The notes under the pieces were generated by a model. It ran no database searches, was not told the DNA's origin, and worked only from the letters and a program-made list of their open reading frames with translations. Below are positions 15,355 through 23,420 of a DNA stretch of 32,034 nt, one piece after another (position 1 is the stretch's first letter; the number at the start of each line of letters is the position of its first letter). The translations under genes were made by a program, and so were the position numbers. The DNA is from an uncultured Clostridium sp. (GTDB lineage Bacteria > Bacillota > Clostridia > Lachnospirales > Lachnospiraceae). The stretch is from positions 1 through 32,034 of the forward strand of contig CALELW010000289.1 of the NCBI GenBank assembly GCA_937902905.1. Direction: 5' to 3'.

Positions 15355-17814
15355 ATGAAAAGACAATTAGCAATTTTTATGGCAGTTGTGATGTTTTTAA
15401 GTGGCAGTTATCTATTGCCGGGTGTCACAGATGCCGAGGCAAAGGGAAAAACCAAGGCATCCGAAACGGGAAGCTGGCTTGATTACACCGAGGAGTTTAA
15501 GACGGAAGATGTAGATGGAACGAAACTTGGTACATCCAAAGATAAACCAATTCTGATTGAATCTGAGGGACAGCTTGCCTATCTGGCAAAAGTAGTCAAT
15601 GAGGGAACCGAAGACAATAATCTTACCTGTGACAAATATTTCAAATTAACCAAAAATCTAGACTTATCGGACCATTACTGGACAGCAATCGGTATTGAAG
15701 GTCAGGAATTTCAAGGATATTTTGACGGAAATGGAAAAGTAATTCAGGGCTTGAACATGAACGAGCGGGAAACAGAAAGAAGTTTCGGTTTGTTTGGAGA
15801 TGTTTATGCGGCAGGAAAAGGTGCCGGAATTAGCAATCTGACAATTTTAGGAGCGGAGATAACCGCAAGTTGTGTTTACAGGTCTCCAAAACCATCTGGT
15901 CAAAATTCCAGAATTCGGAGGAATGGTTATGGTGGCATTCTGGCGGCATCCGTGTATGGAAATCATTCGGATGGAAATGATGTCAAGCCGGTGATTGAAA
16001 ATTGTCAGGTGCAGGGAGATATTGTGTGTCTTTCAGATGAGGAACTATATGATGACAAGACGCGTGAATCCGATGCAGGTGGTATTGCGGGAATTGTCAG
16101 CTATGCGGTGATTAAAAATTGTAATGCACTGTATGTTAATATAAGATCTATGGGTGGATATGTTGGAGGATTTTCAGGATTGATTTTAGATAATTCTGAG
16201 ATTTCAGGCTGTACAGCTACCGGTTACGTGGCCGGTCTTGGAATGGTCGGAGGATTTAGCGGAGACATTCGAAATGGCTCGGTTGTTGAATCCTCAATAG
16301 CTGGTGCCACCGCAGTCGCTTATTTCTGGAATGTTGGCGGATTTGCCGGCTATGCGGTATATTTAGGGGAGGATGACACCCAGCCGGAAATCAAAAATTG
16401 TATTGCAACGGGGAGTGTATACAGTCATTCTGCGGGTTATTCTGAACCGCGAAGTGGTGCTTTTATCGGTACCAATGTGGCTTCGATTCAACAGTGTTAT
16501 GCTGCCGGAAAAGTAACCGTTGGTGACCCGGAGAATTATCCGTCGGGGGGCTTTGCCGGAATCAATGAGAACCCGTCGAGGGATGAAACGGCAGCAGGCG
16601 GAAAGATTGCAGATTGTGCTTATTATAAATGGGATAGCACAATAAAAGATGTTTACAGAAATGAAAGTGATCCGGACAGTTCAATTAGTAATATAAAGAC
16701 AATGGATTCCGCAAAAGATATGACAGCTTATATTCATGAAAAAACGGGTGGACATTATGGTGCATTTTGTTCAGGAATACAAACTGCAAAACCATGTAAA
16801 GCGGGATACACTGGAGACATTATCTGTCAGTATGATAAAGAAATAGTCAAACAGGGAACTTCTTATGTGCTGCATGATGGTTTGGAGGAACATCAGTGGG
16901 ACGATGGAATTGTGATGATAGCGCCGGCAAATGGAAAAGAAGGCGAGATTTTGTATACCTGTCAGGTGTGTAAAGAGACAAAAACAGTGAAAGTGTCACA
17001 ATGGCCGCTTCCGGCAGTCACACCAACAGCAACGCCAACTGTGGTACCGACTCCAACGGCAACACCAGCGGTAACGCCAACTGCAAAGCCAACTACGAAA
17101 CCAACTGTAAAACCAACCGTAAAACCGACTGCGAAACCAACTAAAAAACCAGCCACAAAGTCTACTGCAAAACCGACAACGAAGCCGGGCAAAAAAATCA
17201 CTGCAAAACAGCAGGAAAAAAATTCTATAAGTTTAAATGAAAAGGCAAGTGCTGACTGGCAAGATGGCAAGTTTAATGTATCATGGGGAACAGTAAAAGG
17301 CGCTTCCGGCTATGATGTTTATGCGGCTTTGTGTACAAAGAAAATGGATAAAAAAGCATTGGTAAAGACAGTGACAGGAACGAAAACTTCCGCACAGTTT
17401 GACAAAATTTCAGGAAAAGCTATTTCCGGCTCGAAAAATTACAAGGTAATGATTCAAGCCTTCCAAAAAGTAAATGGCAAAAAGATTCTTCTTGGAAAAA
17501 GCAAGATTTATCACATCGCCGGATGGAAGAGCAAGCATTTTACCAATGCCAAAAAACTGATTATTCCGAAAAAGAAAATCACGCTGAAAAAAGGCAAGAC
17601 TGCCAAATGTAATGTCAAAGCAGTAAAGCAGCAGAAGAAAAAGAAATGGCTCTCTAAGAAACACGGAGCAGTTCTTCGATATCATGTAACAAACAAAAAC
17701 ATTGCAACAGTCACAAAAACCGGAAAAATCAAAGCCAAAAAAGCAGGAACCTGTGTAATCTATGTAAGCGCACTAAACGGTATCTGCGGAAAAATAACGG
17801 TCACAGTAAAATAA
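15355..17814 (+). CDS. Secreted GLUG-repeat protein with Thr/Pro linker and Big2-type end
   Basis: This 819-aa protein is probably exported: MKRQLAIFMAVVMFLSG is a signal-like start with cleavage near residue 27. Residues about 60-410 hold GLUG-like repeats (GGFSGLI, GGFSGDI, GGFAGYA, GGFAGIN, each followed by short strands), which normally form a beta helix. C536 and C539 (TCQVC) form a small CxxC unit. A linker of TP, KP and KPT repeats runs about 553-620, then a fibronectin-like domain and a basic Big2-type domain ending in ITVTVK. Very high lysine in the last 200 residues suggests binding to wall polymers. The start at 15355 is fixed by AGGAGG. The open frame continues upstream to 15187 through the palindromic element and is not likely translated. 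No sortase signal is seen; a role in adhesion is only a guess. Confidence 0.75.
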   Translation: MKRQLAIFMAVVMFLSGSYLLPGVTDAEAKGKTKASETGSWLDYTEEFKTEDVDGTKLGTSKDKPILIESEGQLAYLAKVVNEGTEDNNLTCDKYFKLTKNLDLSDHYWTAIGIEGQEFQGYFDGNGKVIQGLNMNERETERSFGLFGDVYAAGKGAGISNLTILGAEITASCVYRSPKPSGQNSRIRRNGYGGILAASVYGNHSDGNDVKPVIENCQVQGDIVCLSDEELYDDKTRESDAGGIAGIVSYAVIKNCNALYVNIRSMGGYVGGFSGLILDNSEISGCTATGYVAGLGMVGGFSGDIRNGSVVESSIAGATAVAYFWNVGGFAGYAVYLGEDDTQPEIKNCIATGSVYSHSAGYSEPRSGAFIGTNVASIQQCYAAGKVTVGDPENYPSGGFAGINENPSRDETAAGGKIADCAYYKWDSTIKDVYRNESDPDSSISNIKTMDSAKDMTAYIHEKTGGHYGAFCSGIQTAKPCKAGYTGDIICQYDKEIVKQGTSYVLHDGLEEHQWDDGIVMIAPANGKEGEILYTCQVCKETKTVKVSQWPLPAVTPTATPTVVPTPTATPAVTPTAKPTTKPTVKPTVKPTAKPTKKPATKSTAKPTTKPGKKITAKQQEKNSISLNEKASADWQDGKFNVSWGTVKGASGYDVYAALCTKKMDKKALVKTVTGTKTSAQFDKISGKAISGSKNYKVMIQAFQKVNGKKILLGKSKIYHIAGWKSKHFTNAKKLIIPKKKITLKKGKTAKCNVKAVKQQKKKKWLSKKHGAVLRYHVTNKNIATVTKTGKIKAKKAGTCVIYVSALNGICGKITVTVK
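17010..17200 (+). repeat. Short tandem repeats coding the Thr/Pro/Lys linker
   Basis: Imperfect 12-15 bp units (such as AAACCAACTGTA and GCAACACCAACT variants) code for repeated TPTA, KPT and VKPT blocks. Such repeats change length easily by slippage. A similar Ala/Lys/Pro tail is coded at about 22230-22385 in the VanW protein. Confidence 0.7.
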
Positions 17815-17825
17815 ACTCATAGACA

Positions 17826-17875
17826 GTGCTGGTCTTTTTAGAATTCCAGTAACCAACCAAGAAACACGGGAATTT
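17826..17875 (+). repeat. Truncated fragment of the palindromic element, copy D
   Basis: The stretch GTGCTGGTCTTTTTAGAATT followed by CCAGTAA matches the 5' arm of copy E (GTGCTAGTTTTTTGGATTCC, then AGTAA) almost base for base. The inner hairpins and the 3' arm are missing. It sits directly before the complete copy E, as a tandem remnant. Confidence 0.6.
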
Positions 17876-17917
17876 CAAGTAGCTGCTATGTAACACAAAA
17901 GTTCACAGCATAGGAGT

Positions 17918-18100
17918 CGGTGCTAGTTTTTTGGATTCCAGTAATTCCGACGAAAAACTTTGTGACTCATGAGTTTTGAGTACGTCAGTAGGTGGCACTG
18001 GTGGTTTCAGTGCCCCTACTGTTACGTACTCAATGAGCGAAAGCGCTCATGAGACGCAAACTTTTTCGTCGAAATTTTGGAAACCAAAAAATCCCCACCG
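17918..18100 (+). repeat. Structured palindromic element, copy E
   Basis: A complete copy. Outer arms CGGTG...CACCG enclose CTCATGAG/CTCATGAG, then the hairpin GAGTACGT/ACGTACTC, CAGTAGG/CCTACTG and GGCACTG/CAGTGCC with the loop GTGGTTT (18001-18007). Bulges T17993 and TT 18022-18023 and the side hairpin GC-GAAA-GC (18037-18044) complete the shared plan. The inner helices are perfectly paired although their sequence differs from the other copies. Its right end touches the tRNA-Gly promoter. Confidence 0.85.
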
Positions 18101-18105
18101 CCCCC

Positions 18106-18134
18106 TTGACACAACCCAAAATATCTGCTAATAT
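18106..18134 (+). promoter_or_regulatory. Promoter of tRNA-Gly
   Basis: TTGACA (18106-18111), 17 nt, then TAATAT (18129-18134). It lies about 30 nt before the mature tRNA 5' end and starts 6 nt after copy E. Confidence 0.75.
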
Positions 18135-18165
18135 AAATCACGTTGAAAACTTCATAGTTTCAGAT

Positions 18166-18236
18166 GCGGGTGTAGTTCAATGGTAGAACACTAGCCTTCC
18201 AAGCTAGATACGTGGGTTCGATTCCCATCACCCGCT
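18166..18236 (+). tRNA. tRNA-Gly (anticodon TCC)
   Basis: A complete cloverleaf of 71 nt. The acceptor stem is GCGGGTG/CACCCGC with discriminator T. The D arm contains GTTCAATGGTAGAAC. The anticodon stem CTAGC/GCTAG holds the loop CTTCCAA with anticodon TCC at 18198-18200. The T arm is GTGGG-TTCGATT-CCCAT. CCA is not encoded. It reads GGA and, by wobble, other glycine codons. Confidence 0.97.
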
Positions 18237-18252
18237 TCTTTTTTTACATTTT

Positions 18253-18276
18253 GCGAGGATTCACTCGCTTTTTTTT
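18253..18276 (+). terminator. Terminator after tRNA-Gly
   Basis: GCGAG pairs with CTCGC around a 6-nt loop, followed by eight T. It ends about 30 nt before the radical SAM gene, whose start it therefore separates from the tRNA transcript. Confidence 0.8.
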
Positions 18277-18305
18277 ATATAGGAGAAGTCAGGAGGTTGT
18301 AAAAT

Positions 18306-20069
18306 ATGGTTTTATTAGTTGGAATCAATGCAAAATACATCCACACAACACTGGCGGTCCGCTCGCTGCAGGCAAATGCAGGGAAGTACCGGAAGGATGT
18401 AGAAATTGCAGAGTACACAATCAATCACAGAAGAGAGGAAATCTTTCAGGACATTTACCGCAGGAAACCGGAGGCGGTTGGATTTTCCTGTTATCTTTGG
18501 AACATTGAATATGTGATGGGATTAGCCAGAGATTTGAAAAAAGTGCTGCCAAATCTGTTTTTATTCTTTGGCGGACCGGAAGTAAGTTATCATCCGGAGG
18601 AAGTGCTTAATAAGTACGAGTATGCAGACCTTGTTATGGTTGGCGAGGGCGAGCGGACTTTTCAGGAATTTATGGCATACTTTGTGGATGGTGACAGAGA
18701 ACTTTCATCTATTGACGGGATAACATACCGATGTGTCGGTGAATTGCACCGAACCAAACCAAGACAGGGATTAGATATGGATGATTTAGTGTTTCCTTAT
18801 GATGATATGGAAACGCTGAAAAACCGCATTATTTACTATGAAAGCATGAGAGGATGTCCGTTTTCGTGCAGTTATTGTTTATCCTCCATTGAGAAATCTG
18901 TGCGGATAAAAAGCCCGGAAAAGACCGAGCGGGAGCTTGATTTCTTTCTTGAAAACAAGGTGCCGCAGGTGAAATTTGTAGACCGCACCTTTAACTGCAA
19001 CCACGCATATGCCTACCGCATATGGAAGTATATTGGCGAGCATGATAATGGTGTGACAAATTTTCATTTTGAAATCGGGGGCGATTTGCTGCATGAAGAA
19101 GACTTTCTGCTCTTTGATACATTCCGTCCGGGACTTGTGCAGTTCGAGATTGGCGTGCAGTCGACAAATCCGGACACCTTAAAGGCAATCAGGCGTACCG
19201 CTGACTGGGATTTGCTGCAAAAAAATGTAGCGAGAATTCATGCGCGCGGAAACATTCATCAGCATCTTGATTTGATTGCGGGGCTGCCGGATGAGGATTT
19301 AAATACTTTTAAGAAATCGTTCTGCGATGTATATGCGATGAAACCGGACCAGTTCCAATTAGGATTTTTAAAAGTCTTAGATGGTTCCTTTATGAATGAA
19401 AAACGAAATGATTACGAAATTCAAGCGAGCAGCCTGCCACCGTATGAAATCTTTTCGACCAAATGGCTTTCTTATGAGGATGTTCTTTCGTTGAAAGGCG
19501 TAGAAGAAATGGTAGAGGTGTATTACAACAGTTTCCAGTTTGCCGCATCGATGATTTATTTGGAGCGCTTTTTTAAAGATGCATACTGTCTGTATGAGGA
19601 GTTAGCGAAGGAATACGAAGAAAAGCATTTGTTTGAGCGTAAAATCAACCGGAGAGAGCGATATGAAGTGCTGTATGAGTTTGGAAAGAAACATGTGCCG
19701 GAAACAGGCGGCGGAAACTGGCAGGAGATCATTACCTACGACTGGTACCGCAGAGATTTTGCAAAAGAAAAACCGACTTTTGTAAAGCCCGATTCGGAAA
19801 CGCAAAAACGAGAGATTCGCGCCTTCTTTGACAGGGAGTGCGAAACGCATCGTTATCTGCCAGACTATGAGGGATATGTAACCAGACAGTTATACCATAT
19901 GGTTTATTTGGGTGAATATACAGTAAATATTCAAAGACTTTTAAAAGACGGTGCTCTGCAGAAAAGAGAACCTTATTATATTCTCTTTGACTATAAAAAC
20001 CGGAATCCGCTCAACTATGCAGCAGCCGAACGGATTTTAACAATGGATGAATTTACTGGTACGCCATGA
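18306..20069 (+). CDS. B12-binding-domain radical SAM protein (DUF4080 type)
   Basis: This 587-aa protein probably uses S-adenosylmethionine and a 4Fe-4S cluster for radical chemistry on an unknown substrate. Residues 1-140 form a Rossmann-like cobalamin-binding domain starting VLLVGINAKYIHTTLAVRSL. The radical SAM core has C184, C188 and C191 in GCPFSCSYCLSS, the cluster-binding CxxxCxxC. The C-terminal third (about 370-587) fits the DUF4080 region of this family; I did not test this by alignment. Start at 18306 is fixed by AGGAGG 9 nt upstream. Its end overlaps the convergent gene by 17 nt. Families of this type include methylthiotransferases and methyltransferases, so a modification role is possible but unproven. 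Confidence 0.82.
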   Translation: MVLLVGINAKYIHTTLAVRSLQANAGKYRKDVEIAEYTINHRREEIFQDIYRRKPEAVGFSCYLWNIEYVMGLARDLKKVLPNLFLFFGGPEVSYHPEEVLNKYEYADLVMVGEGERTFQEFMAYFVDGDRELSSIDGITYRCVGELHRTKPRQGLDMDDLVFPYDDMETLKNRIIYYESMRGCPFSCSYCLSSIEKSVRIKSPEKTERELDFFLENKVPQVKFVDRTFNCNHAYAYRIWKYIGEHDNGVTNFHFEIGGDLLHEEDFLLFDTFRPGLVQFEIGVQSTNPDTLKAIRRTADWDLLQKNVARIHARGNIHQHLDLIAGLPDEDLNTFKKSFCDVYAMKPDQFQLGFLKVLDGSFMNEKRNDYEIQASSLPPYEIFSTKWLSYEDVLSLKGVEEMVEVYYNSFQFAASMIYLERFFKDAYCLYEELAKEYEEKHLFERKINRRERYEVLYEFGKKHVPETGGGNWQEIITYDWYRRDFAKEKPTFVKPDSETQKREIRAFFDRECETHRYLPDYEGYVTRQLYHMVYLGEYTVNIQRLLKDGALQKREPYYILFDYKNRNPLNYAAAERILTMDEFTGTP

Positions 20070-20679
20070 GTTTCTGCTCCAATGCCTGAATCAACGCCTC
20101 TTTGTGTGGCAGAGAGCCTTCCTCGACATCGCGGATGAGTGCGCTGATTTTTTCCGGTTCTTCCAAATGCAGATATACGTCAGCAAGACTGGTGTAATCG
20201 GTCATTTTTTGCGAGCCGTAGTGGAAGGCAAGTAAAAATGTCTGTTCCGCTTCCGAATAAAGACCGGCTTCGGTGCAGGCACGTGCCAGATTGGTTAATG
20301 CGAGAAGAAAATGATTAAAATTTTCATCATATTCGCATAAAACCTTGAAATTTCCCACGCCATATGCTAATTTTAAATCTGTATTCGAATATTCGGATAA
20401 ATCGAGCATAGGACTCTTGATTATTTTCCGGATATGGTCGATATAATATAGTACGGACTCATTTTCTGTGGTAATCACAGGAAGTTCCGATTCTTCCACA
20501 TGGAGAATGGGAAGATGGGAAATATCTTTTTTCCTAGTCTGGTTAGCCATGCGCTCCCGTTCCCAGAATGCGTCCGAAGCTTCTTTATCTTTGTTTTGGC
20601 TTTTGCGCTGTTCGTAGAACATCCAAAGCACAAAAATGACAAAACATATTAAGAAAACAGGTACAAAATTCATAATCAT
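20053..20679 (-). CDS. Membrane-anchored TPR-like protein of unknown function
   Basis: I do not recognise the family. The 208-aa protein begins with one hydrophobic helix (MIMNFVPVFLICFVIFVLWMF), then a charged linker, then a helical region from about residue 75. That region contains ALTNLARACTEAGLYSEAEQTFLLAFHYG and SLADVYLHLEEPEKISALIRDVE, which read like paired TPR-type helices. It is therefore probably a cytoplasmic protein-interaction domain tied to the membrane. AAAGGAAC precedes two close ATG codons (20679 and 20673). The stop overlaps the end of the radical SAM gene on the other strand. Confidence 0.7.
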   Translation of the reverse strand: MIMNFVPVFLICFVIFVLWMFYEQRKSQNKDKEASDAFWERERMANQTRKKDISHLPILHVEESELPVITTENESVLYYIDHIRKIIKSPMLDLSEYSNTDLKLAYGVGNFKVLCEYDENFNHFLLALTNLARACTEAGLYSEAEQTFLLAFHYGSQKMTDYTSLADVYLHLEEPEKISALIRDVEEGSLPHKEALIQALEQKLMAYQ

Positions 20680-20706
20680 TAGTTCCTTTCAGAAAGGGGG
20701 ATATAT

Positions 20707-20799
20707 ATGTTAAATCGTAAAAAACAGCGTCTTGTTGCAGGTATTATCTGCGGTATCATCATATTTGCCATGTTAATTGGATTATTAGCCGGCATGTGA
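20707..20799 (+). CDS. Small 30-residue single-helix membrane protein
   Basis: A short open frame codes MLNRKKQRLVAGIICGIIIF and ten more residues. It has a basic N-terminus and one hydrophobic helix of about 21 residues, as in many small bacterial membrane proteins. A strong AAAGGGGG site ends at 20700, 6 nt before the ATG, which is the main reason to think it is translated. It is divergent from the TPR-like gene and lies 70 nt before the VanW gene. It may belong to a family of tiny membrane proteins such as DUF4044, but this is uncertain. Confidence 0.6.
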   Translation: MLNRKKQRLVAGIICGIIIFAMLIGLLAGM

Positions 20800-20801
20800 T
20801 G

Positions 20802-20814
20802 ATTACAGTGTAAT
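20802..20814. promoter_or_regulatory. Perfect short dyad before the VanW gene
   Basis: ATTACA-G-TGTAAT is a perfect inverted repeat 55 nt before the VanW start. It could be a regulator binding site. Nothing else in the gap supports this, and no clear promoter is seen beside it. Confidence 0.25.
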
Positions 20815-20869
20815 ACAAGTTAAAAAAAATCGCAAGTATTGTTAGAATTTTCAGGTGAGGAGAGACAAC

Positions 20870-22387
20870 ATGAATAAAGCAAGAAAAGGTCCTGCCTTTT
20901 TGGTTATTTTTTTGATGCTGCTATTGATTGCGGCGTATATTTATGCGGCTTATCAGACGGTAAAGCCGGCGCGAGGTCTCATTTGCAGTGGAGTCTTTGT
21001 GGAAACCGTGAATGTGGGCGGTATGTCGGAAGATGAGGCAAGAACGGCCGTTACGCAGTACCGGGATGAATATTTGCAGCGTACCGTAGAGGTGGATGTG
21101 AATGGCAAGACGGTATCGGCGACGCTTGAGCAGTTAGGGTATAATTGTGAAGTCGGTGATGTGATTGCACAGGCAATGCAGGTTGGCAAGGACGGAAATC
21201 CATTTACCAATTATGCAAAAATCCGGGAGATTGCCACAACTCCACTTGTATATAAACTGAAATATGATGCAAAAGAGAAAAAAATCCGCACATTTGTTAA
21301 TAAGAAGTGCAAAAAGAAATGTACGAAAGCAAAAAATGCTAAAGTGAAACGAGAAAACGGTACGTTTGTTTACACCGATGCAAAAGAGGGTTCGACTATC
21401 GATGTTGACAGTACAGCGGCTCAGATTAAGAAGGCAGTGGAACAGGCAAAAAGTGGAGATGCCATACGTGTCAAAGCGGATGTTACAATTCAGGAACCGA
21501 CGGTAACAAAAGATTTGGCATCCCGCTGTAAAGACAAAATCGGTTCTTTTCAGACGAATTTTAATGCCGGGAATGTAAGCCGTTCAAAAAATCTTTCCAA
21601 TGCGGCAAGATTGATTAACGACCATGTTATTTATCCGGGGGAAACATTTTCCGTGCATGATACAATTTCTCCATTGACAGAGGAAAATGGATATTATGCG
21701 GCACCATCCTACAGTAATGGTGAAGTGGTAGATTCCATTGGCGGCGGTGTGTGTCAGGTATCAACAACACTTTATAACGCCGTGTTAAAGGCTGAATTGG
21801 AAGTTGTCGAGCGGAGCCCTCATTCGATGGTAGTCAGTTATGTGAAACCATCGATGGATGCGGCAATTGCCGGTGACTACAAAGATTTTAAATTCCGTAA
21901 CGACACCGAAGTGCCGATTTATATTGAAGGCGGTGTGTATTCGGGAACCATTTATTTTAATATTTACGGGGAAGAGACCCGAAGTGATGACAGAGAGGTA
22001 ACGTTTGAGTCCGAGACGACGCAGACGATACAGCCGGGGGCTGATAAAATCACATATGATAAAACGAAGCCTGCTTCCTACACGAAAGTGACACAGGAGG
22101 CACATGTTGGGTACAAGGCGGTGCTTTGGAAGATTGTCAAGGAAAATGGCAAGACGAAAAAGACACAGATAAACTCCAGTACCTATCAGGCGGTACCTCG
22201 CTATGTGACAAAAGGGGCAGCAGAGGGAACACCCGCGGCATCGGCAAAACCACAGATAACGCCGAAAGCAACGAAAGAGCCGAAGGCAACGGCAAAACCA
22301 AAGAAGACAGCAAAACCAAAGGCAACGGTAAAACCGCAGGCAACAGCGGTTCCGGCAGCCGCAGAACCGACCACGGAGGCACAGTAG
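20870..22387 (+). CDS. VanW-family protein with peptidoglycan-binding-like and G5-like domains
   Basis: VanW-family proteins are exported, wall-associated proteins of unknown biochemical role; some lie in vancomycin resistance clusters but most do not confer resistance. The 505-aa protein has one N-terminal membrane helix (about 8-28). A region about 45-200 resembles the PG_binding_4 domain of YoaR-like proteins. The VanW core has FQTNFNAGNVSRSKNLSNAA, the PGETFSVHD segment and the diagnostic GGGVCQVSTTLYNA. A G5-like beta domain follows (about 365-440), and an Ala/Lys/Pro-rich tail ends the protein. The ATG at 20870 has GGTGAGGAG 7 nt upstream. It is probably the first large gene of a run to 25075. 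Confidence 0.85.
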   Translation: MNKARKGPAFLVIFLMLLLIAAYIYAAYQTVKPARGLICSGVFVETVNVGGMSEDEARTAVTQYRDEYLQRTVEVDVNGKTVSATLEQLGYNCEVGDVIAQAMQVGKDGNPFTNYAKIREIATTPLVYKLKYDAKEKKIRTFVNKKCKKKCTKAKNAKVKRENGTFVYTDAKEGSTIDVDSTAAQIKKAVEQAKSGDAIRVKADVTIQEPTVTKDLASRCKDKIGSFQTNFNAGNVSRSKNLSNAARLINDHVIYPGETFSVHDTISPLTEENGYYAAPSYSNGEVVDSIGGGVCQVSTTLYNAVLKAELEVVERSPHSMVVSYVKPSMDAAIAGDYKDFKFRNDTEVPIYIEGGVYSGTIYFNIYGEETRSDDREVTFESETTQTIQPGADKITYDKTKPASYTKVTQEAHVGYKAVLWKIVKENGKTKKTQINSSTYQAVPRYVTKGAAEGTPAASAKPQITPKATKEPKATAKPKKTAKPKATVKPQATAVPAAAEPTTEAQ

Positions 22388-22416
22388 GGCTTTTCTTGTG
22401 GGGATAGGAGAGAACA

Positions 22417-23400
22417 ATGGAAATAGGAAAAGTACCAGAAAACGTATTAAAGCGTTCAGTATTCAAAAAACTGACGGTGAAAAGACCGGAAGTTTTAGTT
22501 CATGCCGGTGTCGGTGAGGACTGTGCGGTATTGGCACCAACAGAGGATGCACTTGTATTGTCGACTGACCCGATTACGGCAGCAGCAAAAGATATTGGCA
22601 CAATTGCATTTCACATTACGGCAAATGACATTGCAAGTTCCGGTGCGGAATTGGTAGGTATTTTGCTTACAATTATTATGCCGCCAAATAGCGAAGAAGA
22701 TGAACTGAAACAGATTATGGACGATGTGAGTCAATTAACCGCAGAATATGATGTGGAAATTTTAGGTGGACATACTGAGGTGTCGGCAGTTGTAAACCAG
22801 ACACTGGTGTCGGTTACCGGCATTGGGCGAATTGCAAAGGATAAACTGGTTACGACCAAAGGATTAAAAGCGGGACAGGATTTAGTTGTCACCAAATGGA
22901 TTGGATTAGAGGGAACTTCTATTATTGCGGCAGAATTTGAGAAAGAATTGAAAAAACGTCTGCCGGTTTCGATTGTGGATGAGTCCAAGAAATTTGCTTC
23001 GCTTTTAAGCGTCGTAAAAGACAGTCGCGTTGCGATGCAGGTTGGTGTTTCAGCCATGCATGATGTGACAGAGGGCGGTATTTTTGGTGCTCTTTGGGAG
23101 ATGGCAGAAGCATCCGGTGTAGGCCTTTGTGTCGATTTGAAGAAAATACCGATTCGTCAGGAGACAATTGAAATCTGTGAATTTTTCAACTTGAATCCGT
23201 ATCAGTTGATTTCCAGCGGCTCAATGCTCATTGGCACTGACCACGGAAGCCAGCTTGTGGATGCCCTTGCGAAAGAGGGTATTCATGCGGCGGTTATTGG
23301 CAAGGCAGTAGAGGGAAATGACCGTGTGATTTTCAATGATGGAGAAAAACGTTTTTTAGAGCCGCCCAAGGCGGATGAATTATACCGCGCGTTTGATTAA
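22417..23400 (+). CDS. AIR synthase-fold protein, HypE-like but lacking the C-terminal cysteine
   Basis: The 327-aa protein has the two-domain ATP-binding fold shared by PurM, HypE, ThiL and SelD. The N-terminal half shows the nucleotide/metal segments GVGEDCAVL and LSTDPITAA, and HITANDIASSGAE. The C-terminal half shows MHDVTEGGIFGALWEMAEASG. It looks most like HypE, which dehydrates a thiocarboxamide on its own terminal cysteine. Here the end is PPKADELYRAFD, without that cysteine, so it cannot perform the HypE reaction. No hyp or hydrogenase gene is nearby. It sits between a VanW protein and an Lrp regulator; its substrate is unknown. Confidence 0.82.
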   Translation: MEIGKVPENVLKRSVFKKLTVKRPEVLVHAGVGEDCAVLAPTEDALVLSTDPITAAAKDIGTIAFHITANDIASSGAELVGILLTIIMPPNSEEDELKQIMDDVSQLTAEYDVEILGGHTEVSAVVNQTLVSVTGIGRIAKDKLVTTKGLKAGQDLVVTKWIGLEGTSIIAAEFEKELKKRLPVSIVDESKKFASLLSVVKDSRVAMQVGVSAMHDVTEGGIFGALWEMAEASGVGLCVDLKKIPIRQETIEICEFFNLNPYQLISSGSMLIGTDHGSQLVDALAKEGIHAAVIGKAVEGNDRVIFNDGEKRFLEPPKADELYRAFD

Positions 23401-23420
23401 CCGCAGAATTGGAGGATATG

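Noticed and set aside
15093..15482. A 129-aa open frame on the + strand
   Set aside because: It runs through palindromic copy C and out of frame into the signal-peptide region of the GLUG-protein gene; its protein reflects the repeat, not a gene.
17010..17200. CRISPR-like array
   Set aside because: The repeats are short, in frame and coding for a Thr/Pro/Lys linker, with no unique spacers.
20870..22387. Vancomycin resistance locus
   Set aside because: The VanW family is common in genomes without resistance, and no vanA/B ligase, vanH or vanX is present.
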